Assembly (NCBI GenBank): GCA_910589415.1
Contig: OU342639.1
Span: forward strand, 24,560,268-24,624,267
Source of the DNA: Malachius bipustulatus
Taxonomy: Eukaryota; Arthropoda; Insecta; Coleoptera; Melyridae
Length of the DNA: 64,000 bases
Direction of reading: 5' to 3'
Made by a program: the position numbers and the translations under genes. Below, piece by piece: positions 25,770 through 37,382 of this stretch. The notes under the pieces were generated by a model. It was not told the origin of the DNA. It saw nothing but the letters and a program-made list of their open reading frames with translations, and made no database searches. Every line of letters begins with the position of its first letter. The stretch's first letter is position 1.

Positions 25770-26061
25770 CATTACAGCTTGGTCTAAGATCCCGAGCTCT
25801 ACTGATGAATTATTAAATTCTTTTTTTTCGCTGAAATAATAAAAAATTATCTCACAACTCACAAGCGCCACACCATAATATATTTAGATGAGAACTAATC
25901 ATTTTTGTAGCCTTTTTATTAACTTTTTATTCTCCAAGTTTAAATGTTTTATCTTTGAAATTAAGATCCATTTTGCCCCGGAACATATAAGTGATCAAAT
26001 TAATTAAAACGATCTGCTTATTCAACAAAATTATTGGTCCAAGATCATTCCTTATACCGGG

Positions 26062-26292
26062 GTAACATAAAGTAAGTACTGCGAAAGATTTCAGGGGCTG
26101 ATTCCTGAGATCATTTTAAGAAAAAAGTTCATATGAACATGGGTCCGAAAATGCTTACCCGCTGAGGGGTACAAATTAAATTACCCCAACTTTAAGCATT
26201 TTCGGACCAATGTTCATATGAACTTTTTTCTTAAAATGATCTCAGGAATCAGCCCCTGAAATCTTTCGCAGTACTTACTTACTTTATGTTAC
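26062..26292. mobile_element. 231-bp foldback element
   Basis: Ends 'GTAACATAAAGTAAGTACTG' and the inverse 'CAGTACTTACTTACTTTATGTTAC' bound arms of about 105 bases. The arms include 'GGGCTGATTCCTGAGATCAT' and 'CATATGAACATGGGTCCGAA', with a short central loop near 26175. The arms are almost identical, suggesting a young insertion or recent gene conversion. Confidence 0.8.
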
Positions 26293-26573
26293 ACACTCTT
26301 TATGCATTAAAGCCTGAGTCCACAAATTTCAACCAATTGGCTCGGTTACAGGTACGCAGGCTATACATATGTAAGTCATAAGTCAACGCAGGCGTACGTC
26401 AGACTTCCCAATCGGAGTGTAAAATGAAAATAAGGCAATTAAAAAAACTTAATTTAAGAGATCTTCCCCATTGTCTTCTTCCCCATTAAGAGAGTGTATT
26501 TCCCATTGTTACCAAGCGGTGAGGTATGGCGCTTCTCTAAAATAAATAATTTTTGAAAAATTTCTCTTCATTA

Positions 26574-28097
26574 TACAGGGTGTCCCTGAATTGGTGTTAC
26601 AAACTTAAAGGGGGGATAGTACGTCCAAAAAAATTCAATTTTTTTTTTAAACATACCCTTCAAAATGCACCGTTTTTGAGATACAGGGTGTTTAAGTTGA
26701 AAAAATGAATTCGTTTTTTGCGGATAACTTGGGAGCCGCTTGTCGCACGGATACCAGCTTTTGTACAAATAGGAACCTTAAAAAAGTAATAATTTCTAAT
26801 GCCAAATGATTGACTTTGCATAAAGCAGTGGCGGAGATTTTGGGGATGACAAGGTTTTTTCGCCCCTATTTTCTACGCCACTGGGAAGATAGCTGCTTTG
26901 GAAACCTTTTATAAAATTTTGGAGTTTTTTACGCAAAAAATTATTCTTTGTAAGTTTTTGTGAAACTAACCATTTTTGAAAAAAGGGCATTTTATGATCA
27001 AAAAATTAAACTCAAAGACACAAAATTTTAATGAATTGGAAAACCAGTGACACCATAACGAAAGATAAATTGAATTTTAATGATTAATTTAATGATGACC
27101 TGCCCGAACTTTTTGAGGTTGTTAATTTGCAACTTCGGCGACAAATGTGGTACCAGCATGACGGTGCACCAGCCCACTTCAGTCTTGAAGTCAGACACTT
27201 TCTACATCAGCAATTTCCTGGTAGATGGATTGGCAGAGAAGCTGATGCTATTTTGAGCGCCGCGGTCACTCGATTTAAATGCAGCCAATTTTTTTTTGTG
27301 TGGACATATAAAAAATATGGTTTATGCTAATTCCATAAACTCTGAAGAACAACTTCGGCAGCGCATAACGAAAGCATTTGGGACCATTCGAAACTCTCCC
27401 CAAGTTTTTCAAAATTTTATTTCAAATTTATTTCAAATTTTATAAAAAGACTGCGCGCTTGCATCAATGCACAAGGTGGACATTTCGAACATCTTTTGAA
27501 AACAAATTAACCACTAAACAATGTTAAAAATTTTGAAATTGTTAATACTTAGAGTTTTGTTGAATTGAATCTTGTTAATAACAATCATTAAAATTCAATT
27601 TATCTTTCGTTATTGTGTCAATGGTTTTCCAATTCATTAAAATTTTGTGTCTTTGAGTTTAATTTTTTGATCATAAAATGCCCTTTTTTTCAAAAATGGC
27701 TAGTTTCACAAAAGATTACAAAGAATAATTTTTTGCGTAAAAAACTTCAAAATTTTATAAAATGTTTCCAAAGCAACTATCTTCCCAGTGGCGTAGAAAA
27801 TAGGGGCGAAAAAACCTTGTCAACCCCAAAATCTCCGCCACTGCTTTATGCAAAGCCAATCATTTGGCATTAGAAATTATTACTTTTTTAAGGTTCCTAT
27901 TTGTACAAAAGCTGGTATCCGTGCGACAAGCGGCTCCCAAGTTATCCGCAAAAAACGAATTCATTTTTTCAACTTAAACACCCTGTATCTCAAAAACGGT
28001 GCATTTTAAACTGTATGTTTACAAAAAAAAAAATTATTTTTTTTGGACGTACTATCCCCCCTTTAAGTTTGTAACAACAATTCAGGGACACCCTGTA
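26574..28097. mobile_element. 1.5-kb foldback element with ~510-bp arms and a transposase core
   Basis: The left arm (26574 to about 27085) and right arm (about 27584-28097) are inverted copies starting TACAGGGTGTCCCTGAATT. They share 'AGGGGGGATAGTACGTCC', 'GCGACAAGCGGCTCCC' and 'GCAGTGGCGGAGATTTTGG'. The TA at each outer end is compatible with Tc1/mariner-style insertion. The ~500-base loop holds a broken DDE transposase fragment (27090-27505). This may be a deletion derivative of an autonomous element, or a foldback built around one end of it. Confidence 0.85.
27090..27505 (+). pseudogene. C-terminal half of an IS630/Tc1-mariner-type DDE transposase (broken)
   Basis: The plus-strand frame shows 'MWYQHDGAPAHF' with the second catalytic Asp, 'FPGRWIGR', a damaged 'FFLCGHIKNMVYANSIN' where the third Asp motif belongs, then 'EEQLRQRITKAFGTIR' and a final 'INAQGGHFEHLL' before a stop. 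At least two frame shifts occur after 'RWIGR'. The N-terminal helix-turn-helix and the first Asp are missing. It sits precisely in the loop of the foldback at 26574-28097. It is related to the remnants at 32490-32944 and 51117-51280. Confidence 0.8.
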
Positions 28098-29734
28098 CAT
28101 TCGAAAACAGAGGAGGAATATTTATCAAGGCTTTACGATTAACTCTCAGATCTCAATTATTGAAAAATTATGAGCAAAGTATTTTTGAGATACTACGCCA
28201 CATGTCAGAGGATATACTAAAGTAGTTGTTTATTCTTCAGTTAGAGAAAATTCAAGTGAAGATTCCTTGAGAAATTTTATTTTAAGGGAGAGTATTATTC
28301 GTTAAAAAAATTCAAACCCCCTTTAAGAACTATAGACCCTTACAACGGGGTAAAAAATTCAAATTTATTATTCAGCTTCCGACAATCGAAAACTACCACC
28401 GAAATCTTTTATGCAGTGAGACTTTTTTAATACAGAACATATGGGCTAGTAAAAATCGACCATAAATCCACAAAACATGATGTACCTATCTCTGATTTTT
28501 TAGTACCTATGTTTTTTGGACCTACTAAGACTAGGGTAGTGTATACCCAAGTTTGCAACTCTCGAAAAATTGTGTAAAAAGCGTATAGGTAGCACACGAA
28601 AAACCGCAAAATTTTCGGACTTTTTTCAGTTTTGACTCTAGGTATATCTCCTAAGCTAGATATGCATTTTTCGATGAAGCCACTATATCTTTTTGAAGAG
28701 CATTAAATGTGTATTTTTTTCCATTAAATTTTTTCCAAAAAGTGAAAATTTTGGTTTTAGACTTTCATTAACTTATCGATAATTATTACCGCACTGGCGA
28801 TAATTATTACTCTACTATTATTATCGGTCTTTATCGATAATCGATAGTAAAATTATGTTATCGCGCATTCATACTAACCTTCCCATGTATGCTCAATTAA
28901 TGCCCTATATCCTGATGTACCAAGCTTCATAAAAAAAATATTATTTTATAATTTACGCGAGTCATATATGGCAGTGATTTTATTTTTTGTGACCTCCTTC
29001 AGACATTTAATTTTTATTTTTGTTGTATATGTTTTATTTTTTGCATCGAAATGGCGCCCTATACGAAAAAAAGACAGGAAAGATTTTTTATCACAAATTG
29101 AACGAGAAATTAAAAAATGATTTTTAATTTTAAAAATCTCAGTGGTGTAAAAATTGAGATCATTACCCGTATGCGCGCCACTGTTGAACATAAAATTCTT
29201 AATTGCATGTAAAAAAATGCGCTTCCTCTTAAAACCCACCAAATTTCATTTGCATGATTATCTCGATTCTCGATCGGTTTCAGAGCAAATAAATAAATCG
29301 TCAGTTTTTAACAAAACCCATAACACCCCGTATCTGGAAAATGAAGCATTTGCGCACATACGTTTACATATAGCAAACTGATATTATTTTTTTTCATGTA
29401 GAATCACCCCCTACAGTTTTTCGCACTTATTTACTAACATCCTGTATATGCAGTATATGTAATGTGTAAACAAACATCCAGCAATCTCTTTTATGGCATA
29501 ACATTAATAATTGTTCACAAAATACGAAATTTGAGTTGAAGTGTCCATGCAAGCTTTTTTCCAAACCTTTTTTCAATTATGAATTTTATACAATAAGAGA
29601 GTACCTATAGGTACCACTTCCAATTTACATTTTCTCACCTTGTATATTGAAACTTTCACCTCACCTCCGAGGTATTTTTATATTCGGAAAAATCCGGACT
29701 TTATATAAATTTCCAGCAATAAAACGGTAGATTA
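28098..29734. other. AT-rich DNA, no recognisable gene
   Basis: ORFs at 28946-29242 (-) and 29154-29381 (+) overlap antisense and lack motifs. A local dyad of ATTATTATCG/TCGATAAT type lies near 28770-28850. An unpaired 'AACACCCCGTATCTGG' near 29320 resembles a decayed terminus. Confidence 0.4.
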
Positions 29735-29850
29735 GCATTAAAAAAACCTTCTTGCGCATCAATCGCAGAAATAGTGTATTTTTATGCGATTCAATTATGA
29801 ATATTTTCACCGCTTTTTAAATTATTGGCTTTCTGAAATTTTCCATAGTC
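29735..29850. repeat. Interspersed repeat shared with about 12285-12400
   Basis: This is an inverted match to the 12.3-kb copy ('GCGATTCAATTATGAATATT', 'AAATTATTGGCTTTCT'). No coding signal. Confidence 0.6.
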
Positions 29851-30129
29851 ATGTCATGTTAGCGTAGTGCTTTAATGTGAAAAATTTTCTGTGATAATTT
29901 CATTTCATTTCGTTTCAACACGTGCCTTAGAATGGATTTTTAAATTTAAAAATCAAAAAAATTGGCAAAATTTTACAATTTTGTCCCTTTTCCTATGCCC
30001 GCCACTGGCTAACTTTACTTGAAAAATACTATTTTTTACACTACCTTTAATAAATTCGGAAAAAACTGAAAGGAGAGTTTTGAAAACCGAAAGTTTGAAA
30101 TTTTAGAGGAATAAACATCATTTAAAAAT

Positions 30130-31416
30130 ATTCGAATATATCTCCGCCATTTTTATATTTGCTTCTTGAAATTTTTGAAGGTTAAATGCTATTAGTATAG
30201 TTGTCTACTATCAAAATTTCCGTTCTATTCCTTCAAAAATAAGCTCATGAATGTTTATAGAAATGTAGACATTTTTACCCTTTTCCTACCCACGCCTCTG
30301 GCTTATTAATAGAAATGATGCAAATTGTATTGCATTAGCTCAAATTTCAAATAAGTTTATTCCAATCTTGTTAATTTTGTTTAAAAGTTTTTGATCTTGC
30401 CTATTAATTTAGGGGTTCAAAATCTAGCCATTTTCCAAAAATTGAAAAGGCCGCCATTTTGGAATGTCTTTACCTATTTTACTCAAATACAGTACCAGAC
30501 GACTACTTGAGGGTATCTTACTACCAAAAAAATTTCAGCGCTCTAGATTGAAAACTTCGACCAGAAACCGTGCCTCACGGACGGTTTTTTTTCTGAAATT
30601 CGGAGGGACATCCTGTAGAAGTAACACAACTCTAGGAAAATGTTTTTTACGAAAATCAAACGTCAGCCCTAAGGTTTATAAGAGTAAAAAATTTCGTTCA
30701 TTAATCTTGAAAGATGAAGCTACAGGAGCGTTTTTAAAAATTTAGAGAAATTAATTTAAAAAAAACATCATGTAAAAAAATCGAATATCTCCGCCATTTT
30801 TCTTATTTACTTTTTGAAATTCTCAAGGGTTTAAGTCTATTAGTATAGTTGTCTACTGTAAAAATTTCAGTTTAATTACTTCAAAAATGTGCTCATAAAT
30901 TGTTGGAAAAATTTAGCCATTTTTACCCTTTTCCTACCCACGCCACTGGCTTATTAATAAAAAAAATGCAAATTTTGTTGCATGAAATTAAATTTCAAGT
31001 CATCTACTTCCAATATTGTGAATTTGATATAAAACTCTTTTTCTATCTAGCTTATACAGGGGTTCAAAAAATAGTCCTTTTTCCAAAAATTAAAATGGCC
31101 GCCATTTTGAAACGGCTCGATCGATTTTGCTCAAGTGCAATACCAGAACACTCCTTGTGGATATCTTACTTCCACACAAAAATTTCAGTCTCCTAGATTG
31201 AAAACTGCGACCTGAAATGAGGTGACAAAAACCGGATACCTGGAATTTTGAAGGGACACCCTGTAGAAGTGATGGGACTTTTGGAAAGTTTTTCAACGAA
31301 AATCCAACGTCATTCCCAAATTTTACAAGGACCCAAAATTTCGTTCACTAATCTTGAAAGATAAAGCCACAGGAGCGTTTTTAAAATCGAAATTTCGCGA
31401 TTTTGGAGAAATAATA
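30130..31416 (+). repeat. Two tandem copies of a ~640-bp interspersed repeat (copies 2 and 3)
   Basis: 'TATCTCCGCCATTTTT', 'TTAGTATAGTTGTCTACT', 'CCACGCC(A/T)CTGGCTTATTAA' and 'GGCCGCCATTTTG' each appear twice, about 640 bases apart (first copy about 30130-30760, second about 30760-31416). 'TCTTGAAAGATGAAGC' and 'TCTTGAAAGATAAAGC' occur near each copy's end. The family also occurs at 7770-8310 (inverted) and about 41575-41960. Frames at 30464-30745 and 30900-31196 belong to the repeat. The second copy ends where the foldback at 31417 begins. Confidence 0.75.
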
Positions 31417-33735
31417 TACAGGGTGAGTCAATAGTGAGAGATCGGAACATTGCTATTCAACCGTACAAGATAAAACAAAATTTCAAACGCCATCCCAAAT
31501 CGTTTGTTACTCTGCATATTTCAACAATATTTTCAATTATACAGGATGGACCATATTTTGCCTACATGTATGAAATTTTTTTTTTCAAATGGAACCCCCT
31601 ATATTTTATGATATATTCTTATTCGACTGTAAAATAGCTTTATGTCAATACATATTGTTTGACATTTAGGTGCGGCGTTGACATTTAAAAAAATATTTTC
31701 AAAAAAATTCATCGCATGCATGTATTTACTGAAAAGAAGCCTCAGAACTCAGTTTTGGAGTTTTAAGGTTGAAATTTGGTATCCACATGGAGAAAGGCCA
31801 GGTCTATCATCGCGATATAATGAGACTGAGATCTGCTATATAGGTGAGTCACAAATAACTGTCAAATTTTGCTTATTTCCGAAGGTCATAACTTCACTTT
31901 CTCAAATGCCACACTCGGTATTTTTTTCCACAATTAGATCCACCTCTGATCTGACTACATTTTTCATTTGGTATGTCGTATACCTAAAATGCACAGTTTG
32001 AGAGATATTACACATTTTCCGTTGGTCTGACCGCAGAAGATGCAAATGTCATATAAAACAGGGGCTATGAAGCAAAATGTGACATTTCTAGTGACATTTA
32101 TCATTGCAGCCTAATAGCAACTCAAAGCTCGAGCGAAATAAAATAAAAAATAAAATACAAGATATGACAATAATTTTAAATTAAATTAATATCAAATCAA
32201 ATCAAAAAATTTATTCATTTACCCAAAAGAATAAATCCATTTAGAGGAAAACAAGAATAAAGTAGAATAGAATATGATTTAAAAAATAAAATGCAACGAA
32301 GTTGTCAAATACACAGGTAGGTACATTGAAACAGTTCAAGGTTCAAAATATGTATGCATGTATGTATTACATTCATAGGTATAGTCAAAATGAAAGAGAG
32401 ACACAAACAACTATTACTACAACAAATCTCTGGATTAAGTATGTTTACCACATGGTCAGTGGGTACATAATTATACTACTTTTACCAAACCTAACTCGCT
32501 TAAATGATTTCCAATCTTTTAACCAACGAACTTTACTCAACATTCGTTGATTTGTTGTAAGAAAAGCATTGCGTATTCGCTCCTTCATATCCTCGATTGT
32601 TGCTGGAACTTTTTTGTACACTTTCCTTTACGAAGTCCCATAGAAAAAAGTCGAGTTTTCTGAGATCAGGGGATCTTGCCAGCCAATTCACAGGACCTCT
32701 CCTTCCTCCTTCCTATCCATCGGTCTGGAAATTCGGCATTTAAATATGTCCTGACAATACGACTGTAGTGGGGTGGAGCTCCATCGTGCTCAAACCACAT
32801 CCTATGGACAACTGCAATAATTGGCAAGTTCTCTATAAGCTCTTGAAATTCATTTCGCAAAAACTGTAAATAGCACTCTGCGTTAACATTCATCAAAGAA
32901 ATATGGTCCAAGAACCTAATCTCCGACAATACCACCCCATACATTCAGTTGATTTTGATATTATTTTAATTTAAAATTATTGTCATATTATCTTGTATTT
33001 TATTTTTTATTTTATTTCGCTCGAGCTTTGAGCTACTATTAGGCTTCAATGATAAATGTCACTAGAAATGTCACATTTTTCTTCATAGTCCCTATTTTAT
33101 ATGACATTTGCATCTTCTGCAGTCAGATCAACGGAAAATGTGTAATATCTCTAAAAGTGTGCATTTTAGGTATACGACATACCCAATGAAAAATGTAGTC
33201 AGATCAGAGGTGGATCTAATTGTGGAAAAAAATACCGAGTGTGGCATTTGAAAAAGTGAAGTTATGACCTTTCGAAATAAGCGAGATTTGACAGTTATTT
33301 GTGACTCACCTGTATAGCAGATCTCAGTCTCATTATATCGCGATGATAGACCTGGCCTTTCTCCATGTGGATACCAAATTTCAACCTTAAAACTCCAAAA
33401 CTAAGTTCTGAGGCTTCTTTTCAGTAAATACATGCATGCGATGAATTTTTTTGAAAATATTTTTTTAAATGTCAACGCCGCACCTAAATGTCAAACAATA
33501 TGTATTGACATAAAGCTATTTTACAGTCGAATAAGAATATATCATAAAATATAGGGGGTTCCATTTGAAAAAAAATTTTCATACATGTAGGCAAAATATG
33601 GTCCACCCTGTATAATTGAAAATATTTTTGAAATATGCAGAGTGACAAATGATTTGGGATGGCGTTTGAAATTTTGTTTTATCTTGTACGGTTGAATAGC
33701 AATGTTCCGATCTCTCACTATTGACTCACCCTGTA
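31417..33735. mobile_element. 2.3-kb foldback element with ~780-bp arms and a transposase core
   Basis: The left arm (31417 to about 32195) and right arm (about 32950-33735) are inverted copies. They begin TACAGGGTGAGTCAATAGTG and continue past 'AGATCGGAACATTGCTATTC', 'GGAGAAAGGCCAGGTCTATC' and 'AGCTCGAGCGAAATAAAA'. The loop (about 32196-32950) carries a decayed DDE transposase fragment on the minus strand. Outer TA dinucleotides fit a Tc1/mariner-type target. Arm similarity is high, with few mismatches visible. Frames at 31434-31637, 31678-32001 and 33542-33820 are arm by-products. Confidence 0.85.
32490..32944 (-). pseudogene. C-terminal half of an IS630/Tc1-mariner-type DDE transposase
   Basis: The minus-strand frame reads 'YLQFLRNEFQELIENLP', 'RMWFEHDGAPPHYSRIVR' (second catalytic Asp) and 'NAEFPDRWIGR'. 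After frame breaks it continues with 'GPVNWLARSPDL', 'LDFFLWDFVK' (third Asp) and 'IEDMKERIRNAF'. The amino-terminal DNA-binding domain and first Asp are missing. The fragment lies in the loop between the two long arms of the 31417-33735 foldback and starts almost at the arm boundary. It is not functional as it stands. Confidence 0.8.
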
Positions 33736-34320
33736 TATATAAATATATATATTTGAAAATTAGGTAAAGGCAAGCGGTGTGTCGCAAATAAAAAGTATGA
33801 TCCTTTTTTGTTAAACTCAATATATTTCGATCTTAATTTAGATCTTCATCAGGAGAACTGTAATTATAAGAAATCAATATTTTTTCAAAAAATCTTAAGA
33901 TAAATACTTACAACAAATGATCAAAATAAAATTAGCATCTTTAAAATTCTAAAAATCTTCATAAGGTAATGTTAATAAAGTTCGTTTTGTAAATTTATGC
34001 CAAAAAACCATTTAATATTTATAAATATCAACATTTAAGAATAATTTTTATGAGAATTTAGAAAAAAATTTTTGATATATTTTATGACATAAAAGTTTTG
34101 AAGTTTTTTAACATTGTGAATAATGGATTATTTTCTCAAAAATCAAAACAAAGGAATCTAAACAGTACTACTTTAACAGTTATTTTTATATATGTTCATT
34201 AGTTATTTATTTATTTATGAAATTAGGTAGGTACCTGTCTATAAATTGTTTAAAAATTTTTTTGTTTTTCAAAGTCTAAAATATTTTTAAAATATTTACC
34301 TAATTTTCAAATAATTAAAA
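33736..34320. repeat. AT-rich element flanked by 'AAAATTAGGTAAA' inverted repeats; hammerhead-like core motifs
   Basis: 'TTTGAAAATTAGGTAAA' near 33751 and its inverse 'TTTACCTAATTTTCAAAT'-like sequence near 34297-34315 bound an AT-rich segment. Inside, on the minus strand, CTGATGA (33846-33852) and GAAA (33825-33828) flank a possible stem II (GATCT/AGATC), the spacing seen in hammerhead ribozymes of Penelope-like retroelements. Stems I and III were not found, so the RNA assignment is weak. Confidence 0.3.
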
Positions 34321-34344
34321 ATAACGGTGTTTTACTACATTCAT

Positions 34345-34411
34345 AAATATATATATATAGATAGATATATAAATAGATATATATATATTTATATATATAT
34401 ATATATATATC
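34345..34411. repeat. (TA)n / (GATA)-like microsatellite
   Basis: An almost uninterrupted ATATATAGATAGATATATA-type run. The Tyr/Ile-rich start of the open frame at 34327-34548 is a product of it. Confidence 0.9.
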
Positions 34412-34712
34412 GTGGGCAGGTGAATTTTGGAAAACCACTTTTTCGTGATCTGGGGGTCATGATCGATGGACATTTGATGAGTTTGGGTGATTTTCGAAAA
34501 GTGATGTCGTCCTCAATAGTGTATTTTTTTGTTAAAAAAATACACTAAAAAACGGAATGGTGTGGGGAAGCGCTAGGGGCACACGATTCAATTGAATGCT
34601 TATAAAAGATGGCAAATAAAAAATTGAAGTTCTTAGGTATATACGGGCTTTTTTATTTATTTTTTTTCTATATGTTAATCTTTATTCCATAAGATAAGAG
34701 ATCTCTACGGAA

Positions 34713-35291
34713 TACAGGGTGATGGAAGCGGCCATATCTTGGGAATTTTGGTCCTATAGGCCTCAAAATAAAAATTTTCCAGACATAACTGACCAAGAGA
34801 AATTCATGGAAAATATTTTTAACATCACCGCACCGTAAATACCTAAAGTGGACACCTACTTCGTTATTTTAAGGGGGACTTAATTCTTAATTTTATCACC
34901 CCCTATAGAAATTTAAACTACGTAATAGGGTACTATTACCTACATGAAAAATTAAGGTAGAGACATGTATATCTAAGCTGTTTTCCAATATATTGAGCCT
35001 TTCCTATGTACACTGCGTTGAAAATGAAGACCAGCGATTTTCATTTGTTTATAACTTATAAGCTACATATCAATAAAATCTGGATTCAATTTTTTCAGAC
35101 AATTAAAAAAAAATAATATACTGGGTGTCCCCCTTAAAATAACGACTTGAAAATATTTTCCATATAATTTATGCCTGCCTGGAAATTTTTTTATTTTTTA
35201 TTTTGAGGCATATAGGGCAATAATTCCCGAGATATGGCTTTAACCAATTATAATTAAAATCTCAATAGTACCCTTAACTGATCACCCAGTA
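34713..35291. mobile_element. TACAGGGTGAT foldback element, ~580 bp
   Basis: The left end is TACAGGGTGATGGAAGCGGC and the right end inverts to TACTGGGTGATCAGTTAAGG. The arms share 'CCATATCTTGGGAATT', 'GGCCTCAAAATAAAAA' and 'CCCCCTTAAAATAACG' (inverted). The central part ('GTTTTCATTTGTTTATAACT') recurs diverged at about 60740-60890. No ORF. Confidence 0.75.
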
Positions 35292-35633
35292 TAATGATTA
35301 TTAGCCTATAAATTTCAGCTCAAATACTTTACCCATGCAAGAATGTTTCATCCGAGATAGGCCACCGACTGACTGAGTGATTCTACTAATAAGGCGGGTC
35401 ATTTTTTTCCTTCAAAGTGTTTGGAAAAATACCGTCTACTAATAACTGGTAATCTTTTAGTTGAACTGTTATTTATTACTTTTGTAATTTGAAAGATATT
35501 TCTGTCTTTCTCGTGTGAGCAGGATTTTATTAAATTAATATTTTCCACTGTAATCACCACAATTTTAGCGTATGCTATGGAAATTATAATTGTTTAACAA
35601 ACAACAACAACGAAAAAACATCAGGACCAAGTG

Positions 35634-35715
35634 TAGGCCGCCCGGATTGGTATTCGATCCCTCGATCATTTCGATCTTGAACTCCGTACCTCATCAGCAT
35701 ATTATAGTCAGTTTA
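35634..35715 (-). repeat. Retroelement-tail-like segment with hammerhead-like core motifs
   Basis: On the minus strand CTGATGA (35697-35691) and CGAAA (ending 35669) are separated by 18 bases, as in 33825-33852, and followed by 'TGATCGAGGGATCGAATACC'. The repeated occurrence of the two motifs suggests a shared 3' tail of a retroelement, possibly Penelope-like. Stem pairing is poor here. Confidence 0.25.
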
Positions 35716-35845
35716 CTTTTTTAAGAGGCTCAATAGTATATGAACGCTCAATAATAATAATTCTACTGGGAAAGGAAAATAAAGAATTCAAAACAGTTTA
35801 AAGTAGAAGAAAAAACCTGGATAGATTTGCTGAAAATCTATCTAC

Positions 35846-36130
35846 AGGGTGTTCCAAAAAAAGGAGGTCAAGCTCTTCGCCGCAGATTGTTGGGCCAAAA
35901 ATAATGACACTTTTCTTATGCCATTTTTCACATAGGCGTCCCATTTTCAAGATACAGGGTGTCAAACTTTAAATTAAAAAAATGTTTTTATCAATATCAA
36001 ATATCATAGCTTTCAAGCTTTCTTTCTTATGCAGACACACATTTCTAAAAAAAAAATTAAAAGAGAATCCAAGCGCGAGTGCATGAAAGGGGGTTAATTG
36101 CAGACCTTGTCCCCCAGACATTTTTCTGCG
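35846..36130. repeat. Single-ended TACAGGGTG fragment
   Basis: It begins TACAGGGTGTTCCAAAAA, contains a second 'ATACAGGGTGTCAAACTT' near 35953 and 'CGTACGCCTATGGCTC'. No inverted partner was found nearby, so it is a truncated copy. Confidence 0.5.
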
Positions 36131-36532
36131 TACGCCTATGGCTCAGATGTATGTTTTTTTTATTGAGCCTTTATTTGTTTTACTATCCTCGCTCTTATAA
36201 CATTTTGACTTAGGCCTTCGTTTACGAGATATAGCAACTTATTTGGGTGTGTATCATTGATCAACTTATTGATATTTAAATTTCCCAATTTCTTTTAGAG
36301 CGGTAGGTGCTGGCTATGTTTCTGCATAAAAGTGTTCGTCTAAATAATAGTCAAAATAAAAACAAATGAAGCATTTTGTCGTCAAAATAATTATTAATAA
36401 ATAAGTTGTCACAGTAAAAACTATTACTCTTTTATCAGTATTGTAGTACATCTACATAATTGTAGCAAATTTAAAGAATACAGAATGGCAAATAGAGAAA
36501 ACTTATTGCCATTTTCACATATGACATATAGA

Positions 36533-37382
36533 TACAGTGTGTGTCACAGGCATGGTACACCCCCTTTTTTTTCTTTATTTTTGGAGTAATTTTTTGAAAT
36601 TTGGTACGTCGCATATTCTCGATAGAGCGCACTTTTTAGCAGAAAATTGAATTTTTTTCCACATCCGGTTTTTCCGGAAATGTAACCAACTTTTTATTTT
36701 TAAATAGGACACCCTATATATTATTATATTTTTGGATTCTATACATTTGTACGAATCCAACAATACCACATAAGTACCATTTTAAGTGTCAAATTTGTTT
36801 TTATTTAATTTTTTATTTTTCAATTATAGTGTGCCATGACTTCAGTTGTGTTCGTCACAGATGCAAAATGGGAACACCAAAATGTCCCTTATTGGAAGTA
36901 GTAGTAGATGGCACCTCGGTACCAATATGGTACCATTTGAAAAAAATGAATTCAGCTCAAAAAATCATTCCGGTGCGCATAATTTATCCATAAATCACTT
37001 AATTTAGTACTTTGAACAAAAATTCGATTTTTCTAGCATTAGATGATCCAATTGGAGTAAAACGAAATAGTCATGGCACACTATAATTGAGAAATAAAAA
37101 ATTAAATAAAAACCAATTTTACATTTAAAACGGCACTTATGTGGCATTGTTGGATTCGTACAAATGTATAGAATTCAAAAATATAATAATATATAGGATG
37201 TCCCATTTAAAAATAAAAAGTTGGTTACATTTCCGGAAAAACCGGATGTGGGAAAAAATTCAATTTTCTGCTAAAAAGTGCGCTCTATCGAGAATATTCG
37301 ACGTACCAAATTTCAAAAAATTATCTCCAAAAATAAAGAAAAAAAAGGGGGTGTACCATGCCTGCCTGTGACACACACTGTA
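36533..37382. mobile_element. 850-bp foldback element with TACAGTGTG ends
   Basis: The left end TACAGTGTGTGTCACAGGCA and right end inverting to TACAGTGTGTGTCACAGGCA are the same; the right arm has an extra GGCA. The arms share 'GGTACACCCCCTTTTTT', 'TCGATAGAGCGCACTTTTTA' and 'CCGGTTTTTCCGGAAATG' (inverse). A second inner inverted pair, 'ATTATAGTGTGCCATGACT' with 'AGTCATGGCACACTATAAT', encloses the loop (about 36823-37087), so this may be one element inside another. Frames at 36575-36769 and 37141-37371 are mirror images from the arms. Confidence 0.8.
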
